Source: Methanoregula sp. (GTDB lineage: Archaea; Halobacteriota; Methanomicrobia; Methanomicrobiales; Methanospirillaceae). From it: a stretch of DNA of 5,420 nucleotides. The stretch lies in NCBI GenBank assembly GCA_026394635.1, contig JAPKXV010000201.1, forward strand, positions 1 to 5,420. Direction: 5' to 3'. Shown here one piece after another: positions 1-4,761 of the stretch; position 1 is the first letter of the stretch; every line of letters starts with the position of its first letter. Made by a program: the position numbers and the translations under genes. The notes under the pieces were generated by a model that saw nothing but the letters and a program-made list of their open reading frames with translations, made no database searches and had not been told where the DNA came from.

Positions 1-85
1 CGTAGAAATGCTTGAGAAAATATTTTATAACGCTCCTGGGGGCTTCGGCTGATACCTTCGCCCCCGCCGCTATTGCGTCCCCCAT
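1..85 (-). CDS. possible 5' end of an unidentified protein (truncated by window edge)
   Basis: An ATG at 85-83 opens a frame that stays open to the left edge, giving 28 residues (MGDAIAAGAKVSAEAPRSVI, then KYFLKHFY). An in-frame TAA lies six codons upstream (ATT, CAG, TAT, GGC and CCT lie between), so this is the first ATG of the frame. Codons such as GCG, AAG, GCC, AGG and CTC look coding, and the gene would run in the same direction as the receiver gene upstream of it. The TTATAA at 101-106 sits only about 18 bases before the ATG, too close for a normal TATA/start arrangement, and no clear Shine-Dalgarno is seen. A competing reading is the tail of a plus-strand gene (17 codons, stop at 50-52). 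The product is not recognised. Confidence 0.33.
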   Translation of the reverse strand, partial: MGDAIAAGAKVSAEAPRSVIKYFLKHFY

Positions 86-183
86 AATCTGATAGCCAGG
101 TTATAAGGTTACATCAAACATCGAATGAAATGGGGATCTTTACAGATGCGGATATTTGGGGTTCAACCTGTTTTTTGCTGGAT

Positions 184-188
184 AAAAA
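184..188 (-). terminator. weak U-tract downstream of the receiver gene
   Basis: On the minus strand a run of five T follows the TAA of the receiver/coiled-coil gene by about 25 bases. Archaeal termination often needs only an oligo-U stretch. No convincing hairpin accompanies it, so this is a weak call. Confidence 0.25.
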
Positions 189-210
189 TTCTGTAACGGT
201 TCCTGTTTTT

Positions 211-2190
211 TTAATGGAACCGGTACCCCAGCGCCTTCATCCGGGCAAGGAGTGAATGCATATCCGTCTCCTGGCGGCTGGTGAGGTGCCTGCCCTGCTG
301 TACGAGCCTGCTCATCTTCATTAAATCTGAGAGAAGGGATTTTCGCTGCTCTTCAGGTACACTTGTTGTGTGGTGAACCCACTTGATCATGTCGAACCAG
401 AGGTTCCGGTTCACAACCCAGTCCGCAGGTTGACGGGAAGGGGCCGGGGTGGGGATTGTTGCCGCACCCCCGGTTTCAGGCACCGGGTTCTCCGGAACGG
501 TCAGGGGTTTTTGCGGTTCTGCAGCAATCCCCACTGTTTCCGGTGCTGCCGTTTCAGGGAGCTGTTCAGGTGGCGCGGGTTCCGATATCTGCACCAGAAC
601 GGTTGGTAAGGGAAGGAGGGGTTCTGGCTCTTTTTGCCCCAAAGCCTCCCGGGGTGGGCGTGGCAGATTATCCAAATGATTCTGTGGTACATCGTCTGCC
701 TGCTGCTGTTCCTGCGAAGGTATTGGGGGCAGCTGAATGATCCCACCTGACGGGTTTTTTTGCCCTTTGATTTCACCGGCTAAGGCCGCGCTCTCTTCGG
801 TGAGGATCTGAATGGAGCGATCCTTCTTCTCACTCTCGCGCACTGCAGCATTCAGGCGCTCTTCTGCTTTCTCTCGTTTCTCCTTCTCTTCAGATAACGC
901 GGCGGTCAGCACGCCGATATCCCCTGATGCGGAATCGAGGAACTGCTGGACGTTCTCATACTTCCTGCGGAGATCTTCAAGTTCGCTTTCGGCTGTTGCA
1001 CGAAGGCGCTGTTCCTGTTCAGATGCCCGGCACTGTGCCTCGAGTTCCTGTGAGCTGCGCTCCATTTCATCTTTTTCCCGGTTGAGAGCCTGGAGTTGCC
1101 CTTCGAGAGCTTCGACCTTCTGGTGTTCGGTCTTCCATAAATCCCGTGCAGCCTCAAGGTCGACCGTGGTGCTGCGGACCTTCTCGTCTGCCCGTCCCAG
1201 CGTTTTCGTCAACGATGCCAACTGTTCTTCGAGGCCAGTCCTTGCCAGCTGTTCCTGCGCAAGCGCAGTTGACGTTGAGGAAATTTCCCGGTCCCGGCGC
1301 TCAATATTTGCGCTGAGGTCGTCTTTTTGTTGTTGCAGCTGTTGCAGTTGCTGCTGCATACTCTCTCTCTCTTCGCCAAGCGCGGCAACCTTGCCTTCAA
1401 GAGCAGTACCTGCCTTGCTCTTTTCTTCCAGCATGCGCCGGGTGCTCTCGAGCGCCGACCCCTTTTCCGTGAGGTCCTGCAGGAACTTATCAGATTGCGT
1501 GCGCACTAGGATCTCCTGCTGGTCTTTTGCCTGGATTGTGGCATTGAGCTTATTGATAGTCCGCGACCGTTCCTCCACCTCTCCGTGAAGGTTCTTTACC
1601 GTTGCGTCCCGTTCCCCCGTGACGGCAACGAGCCGTTCGCTGAGTTCTTTGATGGCCGCCTGCAGGTCATGTTTCATCTGCTCCTGCTCGCTGCGGACAC
1701 GGACAGCAAGTTCGAACGTTGTCAGTAAAAAATCGAGGAGCTGCCTCCGGTCGGCAAAAACAGAGTAGTCGCACCCCTTGTGGGAAACCACAAAACGTGT
1801 CCTGACCGCAGGTGCCGGTTTCTCCCCTTCCTGAACCCTGATCAGGTCATTGATGGTGGAAAGAAGGGTATCCGGGTCAGCAGGTTTTGGAATGAACGCG
1901 TCCGCGCGGGCGTCCAGCACTGCGAGGAGCATGCTGAGATCCGAGAGCCCGGTCATGAGGATAACCGGGAGATCCTTGTGCGCCTCATCGGCTTTGAGGT
2001 TTTTGCAGAGCGTAAAACCATTAAACGACGTGCACCCGGTATCGATCAGGAGCAGGCTTGCACGGTCGGTCCCGATGGCGTCAAGCGCTTGTGCATCATC
2101 CGGTACGACCGAATACAGATACCCGTTCTGCTTGAGATGGGTACAGAGAGCTTCAGCCTGTAGTTGATTATCACTGACAAAAATGATCAT
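211..2190 (-). CDS. response-regulator receiver protein with long coiled coil and C-terminal helical domain
   Basis: The 659-aa product starts with a CheY-like receiver domain (residues 1-120). D50 (LLLID) is the likely phospho-acceptor, T80 (VILMT) and K102 (FIPKP) are the conserved switch residues, and D7 is the metal-binding acid. The usual first acid of the pair is S6. Residues 131-165 (…ADRRQLLDFLLTTFE…) resemble the linker after receiver domains in methanogen sensory proteins (from memory). Residues about 165-475 are a Glu/Lys/Arg/Gln-rich coiled coil, including a Q-rich patch at 279-289. Residues 480-588 are proline-rich and probably disordered. Residues 589-659 form a compact, Trp- and Leu-containing helical domain not recognised here. 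No transmembrane segment, kinase or DNA-binding domain is visible, so it is probably a cytoplasmic phospho-switch acting through protein contacts. A GGAAGGTGA site four bases before the ATG supports the start. The partner kinase is not in the window. Confidence 0.93.
   Translation of the reverse strand: MIIFVSDNQLQAEALCTHLKQNGYLYSVVPDDAQALDAIGTDRASLLLIDTGCTSFNGFTLCKNLKADEAHKDLPVILMTGLSDLSMLLAVLDARADAFIPKPADPDTLLSTINDLIRVQEGEKPAPAVRTRFVVSHKGCDYSVFADRRQLLDFLLTTFELAVRVRSEQEQMKHDLQAAIKELSERLVAVTGERDATVKNLHGEVEERSRTINKLNATIQAKDQQEILVRTQSDKFLQDLTEKGSALESTRRMLEEKSKAGTALEGKVAALGEERESMQQQLQQLQQQKDDLSANIERRDREISSTSTALAQEQLARTGLEEQLASLTKTLGRADEKVRSTTVDLEAARDLWKTEHQKVEALEGQLQALNREKDEMERSSQELEAQCRASEQEQRLRATAESELEDLRRKYENVQQFLDSASGDIGVLTAALSEEKEKREKAEERLNAAVRESEKKDRSIQILTEESAALAGEIKGQKNPSGGIIQLPPIPSQEQQQADDVPQNHLDNLPRPPREALGQKEPEPLLPLPTVLVQISEPAPPEQLPETAAPETVGIAAEPQKPLTVPENPVPETGGAATIPTPAPSRQPADWVVNRNLWFDMIKWVHHTTSVPEEQRKSLLSDLMKMSRLVQQGRHLTSRQETDMHSLLARMKALGYRFH
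1327..1360. repeat. CAG/CAA trinucleotide-like tract inside the coiled coil
   Basis: A stretch of TTG/CTG/CAG triplets on the plus strand encodes, on the minus strand, the glutamine-rich patch around residues 279-289 of the receiver/coiled-coil protein. It is imperfect (CTC, AAG and other codons interrupt it) but is the most repetitive stretch in the gene, and a plausible site for length variation between strains. Confidence 0.5.
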
Positions 2191-2194
2191 ATGT

Positions 2195-2203
2195 TCACCT
2201 TCC
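2195..2203 (-). promoter_or_regulatory. Shine-Dalgarno of the receiver gene
   Basis: Read on the minus strand this is GGAAGGTGA, with the GGTGA core ending four bases before the ATG at 2190. It matches the archaeal anti-Shine-Dalgarno well and fixes the start codon of the 659-aa protein. Confidence 0.65.
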
Positions 2204-2264
2204 GAACGTTGTAATAAGGAGCGATCATGGAAATGACCCTGTTAACCAGAGATGTATCGTCATC

Positions 2265-2272
2265 TAATAAAT
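2265..2272 (-). promoter_or_regulatory. candidate TATA box for the receiver gene
   Basis: The minus strand reads ATTTATTA here. Usual archaeal spacing of about 26 bases would put the transcript start near 2242 and give a leader of roughly 50 bases that includes the Shine-Dalgarno. A second candidate, TTATTA at about 2213-2218, would place the start almost at the ATG. The clear ribosome site makes the upstream box more attractive. Both are judged by eye only. Confidence 0.35.
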
Positions 2273-2275
2273 GCC

Positions 2276-2299
2276 TGTTTATCGGCGAACCGATAAACA
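2276..2299. promoter_or_regulatory. perfect 10-bp dyad next to the receiver-gene promoter (possible operator)
   Basis: TGTTTATCGG, spacer CGAA, then CCGATAAACA: a perfect 10-bp inverted repeat of 24 bp total. It lies just upstream, on the minus strand, of the candidate TATA box at 2265-2272, where an archaeal activator or repressor could bind. It could instead be an RNA hairpin with a CGAA tetraloop. No T-run follows the arm in either direction, which argues against a terminator. The last two bases of the right arm are part of the target duplication of the neighbouring mobile element. Confidence 0.5.
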
Positions 2300-2305
2300 A
2301 TTATT
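2298..2305. repeat. left copy of 8-bp target-site duplication (CAATTATT)
   Basis: CAATTATT abuts the left terminal inverted repeat exactly. The same eight bases in the same orientation abut the right terminal repeat at 2515-2522. The pairing of a perfect direct repeat with perfect inverted ends is the mark of transposition. Confidence 0.8.
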
Positions 2306-2318
2306 GGCTCTGGAGAAA
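2306..2318 (+). repeat. left terminal inverted repeat of the MITE
   Basis: GGCTCTGGAGAAA, the exact reverse complement of 2502-2514. If a wobble at 2319/2501 is allowed, the pairing extends inward to C2320/G2500. Confidence 0.82.
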
Positions 2319-2414
2319 TCCCTGATCTCCCATCATTACCAGAGATCCATGATGAACTGGTTTTCGACGGATATCGCAAGGGGGGCTGCCACAGTGGCGG
2401 GGATAATGTAAATC

Positions 2415-2438
2415 GAAGATGTCCAAATGGACATCTTC
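2415..2438. repeat. perfect 10-bp hairpin inside the MITE
   Basis: GAAGATGTCC, loop AAAT, GGACATCTTC. On the plus strand it is followed at once by TTTTAG, giving it a terminator-like look in that direction. On the minus strand it is followed by GATTTAC without a T-run. Confidence 0.6.
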
Positions 2439-2443
2439 TTTTA

Positions 2444-2472
2444 GTTTGCCCTTCCCTGTGGGAATGGCAAAC
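2444..2472. repeat. 12-bp hairpin with one mismatch inside the MITE
   Basis: GTTTGCC and TTCCC pair with GGGAA and GGCAAAC around a TGT loop, with one C/T mismatch (2451/2465). Only five bases separate it from the 2415-2438 hairpin, so the two would stack side by side in any transcript through the element. Confidence 0.6.
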
Positions 2473-2501
2473 GCCCCAAAGAACGTTATGAAAAACGATG
2501 G

Positions 2502-2514
2502 TTTCTCCAGAGCC
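2502..2514 (-). repeat. right terminal inverted repeat of the MITE
   Basis: TTTCTCCAGAGCC, the exact reverse complement of 2306-2318. It is immediately followed by the right CAATTATT copy. Confidence 0.82.
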
Positions 2515-2522
2515 CAATTATT
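2515..2522. repeat. right copy of 8-bp target-site duplication (CAATTATT)
   Basis: Identical to 2298-2305 and in the same orientation, directly outside the right terminal inverted repeat. Confidence 0.8.
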
Positions 2523-2642
2523 ATAGAGGATTCCGATTAACTGCATGAAATGTGAATTCAACTCACATATTCACGACGAAGTTTTGATTGAGACTCCATC
2601 TAAAAATGGGGTTTTTTAAAAATCCTCTATGGTTTTTTAAAA
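2523..2642. repeat. AT-rich patch with a 10-bp inverted pair and tandem TTTTTTAAAA boxes
   Basis: ATAGAGGATT (2523-2532) is exactly complementary to AATCCTCTAT (2621-2630), 88 bases away. Between and beyond them, TTTTTTAAAA occurs at 2612-2621 and 2633-2642, each preceded by ATGG, with the T-runs starting 21 bp apart. A small dyad, ATGTGA (2550-2555) and TCACAT (2563-2568), lies inside. On the plus strand CTCCAT/ATGGGG (2594-2599 and 2606-2611) forms a short stem directly before T6, like a weak terminator. No gene is seen here; the patch fills much of the spacer downstream of the acyltransferase. Confidence 0.45.
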
Positions 2643-2705
2643 GGGGGTTGACTGAATGGCACCGGAGCAGCATAGTCCTGCAAAAAAGGATGTTTTCTCC
2701 CGAGT

Positions 2706-2712
2706 AAAAAAA
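2706..2712 (-). terminator. U-tract terminator of the acyltransferase gene
   Basis: On the minus strand a run of seven T begins eight bases after the TGA at 2721-2723. A second run of six T follows at 2682-2687. Successive T-runs just past a stop codon fit archaeal oligo-U termination. No strong stem is present. Confidence 0.42.
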
Positions 2713-2720
2713 TTTAGGAA

Positions 2721-3479
2721 TCAATCCTTCTGGAATGCGCCTTCGAAGAGCCAGCGGTGGTTCAGTTCTTCGCGGTGTTTTCCCTCGTTATGCCGCTCGC
2801 GGATCACTTCGGCCGGGATGCCTGCGACAACATGGTTTGCCGGTACATCCTTGGTGACGACTGCTCCCGCCGCAACGATCGCCTGATCACCGACCTTGAT
2901 CCCGTAAAAGATCATGGCGCCCGAGTAAATCTTTACATAATCCCCGATGACCACCCGCCCGTACGTCCGCTCCTCATGGTTGGACTCAGAATGGGTATGG
3001 GTGAGGATGCGCACGTATTCCCCGATGCCGACGGAGTTGCCGATCGTGACACCTCCCTTGCTGTCGATGAAGGTCCCCGCGTTCATAAACACATTATCGC
3101 CCATCTCGATGAACTGACCGAAATTGAACCGTACACCGTTCTCACAGCAGAAATTTTTGCCGACCCTCCTGAACAACTTCTTTGCAATCATCCTCCGGAA
3201 GGGAAAGGAAAAATTCGTCGCAAGACACAACGGGGACCGTTCCATTGCCTCCCATAAAAAGTGGAGGTACCGCTGTTCATCGGTGAAGGGGTATTCATTT
3301 GCTATCGGGAGGTATTCGGCATAGAGCCTGATCTCGGCAAGCAGCGATTCCTCGGGCACCGGGCACCCAATCCGGTACAGGACAGATGCAGTCTTCTTCG
3401 CATCGAGCCCGGTCTTTATGATCCCTGCCAGTTCATCCAGCAACTTTGCAGTCTCTTTCCCGTCAGTCTGATCTGCCAT
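2721..3479 (-). CDS. left-handed beta-helix (hexapeptide-repeat) acyltransferase
   Basis: The 252-aa protein has an N-terminal helical region (about 1-105) followed by hexapeptide repeats (about 108-225). It ends in the classic run IGDYVKIYSGAMIFYGIKVG…AAGAVVTKDVPANHVVAGIPAEVI (178-226) of the isoleucine-patch/LacA-type acetyltransferases. The THTHSE motif at 160-165 places histidines 161 and 163 where the catalytic histidine of this family lies. Such enzymes move an acyl group, usually acetyl from acetyl-CoA, to a sugar or other small acceptor, and work as trimers. The acceptor cannot be told from sequence. The N-terminal extension is longer than in the compact maltose or galactoside acetyltransferases. 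An in-frame TGA four codons upstream makes ATG 3479 the only sensible start. No strong Shine-Dalgarno is seen. It is divergent from the small membrane gene and probably monocistronic. Confidence 0.9.
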   Translation of the reverse strand: MADQTDGKETAKLLDELAGIIKTGLDAKKTASVLYRIGCPVPEESLLAEIRLYAEYLPIANEYPFTDEQRYLHFLWEAMERSPLCLATNFSFPFRRMIAKKLFRRVGKNFCCENGVRFNFGQFIEMGDNVFMNAGTFIDSKGGVTIGNSVGIGEYVRILTHTHSESNHEERTYGRVVIGDYVKIYSGAMIFYGIKVGDQAIVAAGAVVTKDVPANHVVAGIPAEVIRERHNEGKHREELNHRWLFEGAFQKD

Positions 3480-3552
3480 ACAGTGTGATCATGCCCAAAG
3501 GAGATGAGCATTGTGTTCTGGTCTGGCTGCAGTGCGGTGCTGCATTTCCATC

Positions 3553-3560
3553 TTTTAATA
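3553..3560 (+). promoter_or_regulatory. TATA box for the small membrane protein gene (leaderless mRNA)
   Basis: TTTTAATA is centred about 27 bases before the ATG at 3584, placing the predicted transcript start at or next to the start codon. No Shine-Dalgarno is present, as expected for a leaderless archaeal message. Read on the other strand (TATTAAAA), the same box could serve the divergent acyltransferase, with a leader of about 50 bases. Confidence 0.45.
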
Positions 3561-3583
3561 GGTTGTGCGAGAAAAAGCTAGGT

Positions 3584-3817
3584 ATGGACGTTCCCGCGAT
3601 CAAAAAATGGATTGTGTTTTTTATCGGGATCCTTGTGGCAATCATCACCGCCGACTGGATCTCAAACCTTATCGTGACGGCAGCCGGTATCAGCGGATGG
3701 AGCAGGTTTCTCGTGAGTTTTGTTCTCTATGCGGCACTCTTTTTTGCCATCCTGTACGTGATAGAACGCGTGACCGGCATCAGGTTCTTCGGGTGCGGGT
3801 GTTCAGACGACCCGTAA
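3584..3817 (+). CDS. small two-helix membrane protein
   Basis: The 77-aa product has two hydrophobic segments, about residues 9-32 and 42-61. They are joined by a short loop (AAGISGWSR) and followed by a tail with a close cysteine pair and acidic end (FFGCGCSDDP). The MDVPAIKKW start, with Lys before helix 1, suggests the N-terminus is inside, which would put both ends in the cytoplasm as a helical hairpin. The frame is open further upstream to an ATG at 3446, but that start would overlap the divergent acyltransferase, and the extra residues look non-coding. ATG 3584 also fits the TATA box at 3553-3560. The family is not recognised. It converges on mscS with 29 bp between stop codons, and a weak dyad (GTAAC/GTTAC, 3814-3831) lies in the gap. 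A functional link to the channel is only a guess. Confidence 0.72.
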   Translation: MDVPAIKKWIVFFIGILVAIITADWISNLIVTAAGISGWSRFLVSFVLYAALFFAILYVIERVTGIRFFGCGCSDDP

Positions 3818-3846
3818 CAGGACCTGGTTACCTGTAAAGCCCGGGC

Positions 3847-4761
3847 TCATGCTTTTTTTTGCACTGAACCTTCCGCGCCGGCAGGTGGTGGTGCATTCCC
3901 GAACCAGACCTCCCGCTGCGGGAAGGGTACCTGGATATCTGCTGCTTCAAGGGCGGTTTTTACCTTCGGCAGGATGCTGGTCTGCAGAGAAATGTCGTCC
4001 TGCGTATTTGCCCAAACCGATGGGAACCAGACCCTGATCCGGATCGTAACGCTGCTCGTTGCAAGGTCGCTGACAAAGACCTCCGGGGCGGGGTTTTTGA
4101 GCACGAAGGTATAGCCATCGAGGATGCCTTTGATGATGGATACAGCCCGTTCGCGGTCGTCCCGGTACCGGATATTCATATCGTACTCGTACCTGCGCGC
4201 AACATTGCTGTGGTAGTTGCAGATCGCAGTCGTGTAGATCTGGTCGTTGGGGATATGGACAATTACTCCACGAACTGTCCTGACCATGGTGGCAAACAGG
4301 GTGATGGAGACCACGGTTCCGGACGCGTCGCCGATCATGATAAAATCACCACGGGTAAACGGGCGCTCATACATGATGGCAAGGCAGGCGACTGCATTTG
4401 CAATCACTTTTTGGCCGGCGAGCGCAACAACGGCTATTGACGCGACCGAGATCCAGAATACAATGATGAAGCCGACATCAAAGAAGGGTGGAACGGTGAT
4501 TGCGATCGCAGCAATTACAAAAAAGACCCGTACGGCCCGGATCCAGAAATCGAGGTGGTCTTTCTTGACACGATGGGAGAAATGCCGTTTGAGGTAATAG
4601 GCGGCAAAGATACCGGCGATATAGGCGATGATAATTGCAACAGCGAACGCAACGAGTTCAACAGGGCTTGTCGTGCCCACCAGGTTCTTTTCAGACTGGA
4701 TCAGGGAGAGCAGGCCTTGTGCATCCATTCTGGACATCTCGGACAGGTTGACCGGGATCAT
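3847..4761 (-). CDS. mscS: MscS-family mechanosensitive ion channel
   Basis: The 304-aa protein is close in length to E. coli MscS (286 aa). Three membrane helices are visible, about residues 33-57, 73-94 and 97-128, the last being the pore-lining helix with a small-residue-rich face (SVASIAVVALAGQKVIANAV). The family signature follows: RPFTRGDFI (133-141), then GTVVSITLFATMVRT (148-162) and VHIPNDQI (168-175) of the beta domain. A cytoplasmic alpha/beta region ends in FPQREV (280-285), the usual last strand. A short low-complexity tail follows. Such channels sit in the cytoplasmic membrane and open under tension to release solutes after osmotic downshock. ATG 4761 overlaps the upstream DUF432 stop as ATGA, which supports it over ATG codons at residues 9 and 12. 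The gene ends with an A8 run just before TGA. Confidence 0.95.
   Translation of the reverse strand: MIPVNLSEMSRMDAQGLLSLIQSEKNLVGTTSPVELVAFAVAIIIAYIAGIFAAYYLKRHFSHRVKKDHLDFWIRAVRVFFVIAAIAITVPPFFDVGFIIVFWISVASIAVVALAGQKVIANAVACLAIMYERPFTRGDFIMIGDASGTVVSITLFATMVRTVRGVIVHIPNDQIYTTAICNYHSNVARRYEYDMNIRYRDDRERAVSIIKGILDGYTFVLKNPAPEVFVSDLATSSVTIRIRVWFPSVWANTQDDISLQTSILPKVKTALEAADIQVPFPQREVWFGNAPPPAGAEGSVQKKA

Larger units (their letters stand above)
2306..2514. mobile_element. 209-bp MITE-like non-autonomous transposable element
   Basis: The element is bounded by perfect 13-bp terminal inverted repeats (GGCTCTGGAGAAA and its complement) and flanked by a perfect 8-bp direct repeat, CAATTATT. It is too short for a transposase and no credible reading frame lies within it, so it would have to be mobilised by a full-length insertion sequence elsewhere. 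The interior holds two strong hairpins (2415-2438 and 2444-2472), small inverted repeats at 2324-2354 and a G6 run at 2380-2385. An 8-bp duplication and ends beginning GG are compatible, from memory, with IS6- or IS1595-type transposases, but the family is not established. Removing the element and one CAATTATT restores a continuous AT-rich spacer. It sits between the acyltransferase stop and the receiver-gene promoter and breaks no gene. Confidence 0.75.

Noticed and set aside
38..65. GGGGGC/GCCCCC stem near the left edge as a terminator
   Set aside because: The 16-base loop is long, no T-tract follows on either strand, and the sequence lies within the possible coding frame.
812..1588. 258-codon plus-strand open frame rich in Ser and Arg
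   Set aside because: It is the antisense of the coiled-coil region. The Ser/Arg-rich composition is what results from reading Glu/Leu/Ala/Gln codons on the other strand, and the minus-strand frame has clear domain content.
2301..2561. 86-codon minus-strand open frame in the spacer
   Set aside because: It runs across the whole mobile element, including both terminal repeats, both hairpins and the right target duplication. It has no recognisable domain, so it is a chance opening.
2656..2886. 76-codon plus-strand frame starting just after the TTTTTTAAAA boxes
   Set aside because: More than half lies antisense to the acyltransferase C-terminus, the product has no recognisable feature and the start has no ribosome site. 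The upstream boxes sit too close for TATA function.
3446..3583. N-terminal extension of the small membrane protein to ATG 3446
   Set aside because: It would overlap the divergent acyltransferase and cross its own TATA-like box. The added residues lack the hydrophobic pattern of the protein, and ATG 3584 fits the promoter.
3814..3847. Short palindromes between the convergent stops (GTAAC/GTTAC and AGCCCGGGCT) as a shared terminator
   Set aside because: The stems are only 5 bp each and no T-run follows in either direction, so they do not support a terminator call.
3851..3858. A8 run (minus strand) at the end of mscS as a programmed frameshift site
   Set aside because: It lies one codon before the stop, after the conserved domains. 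A shift would change only the tail, and no stimulatory structure is seen.
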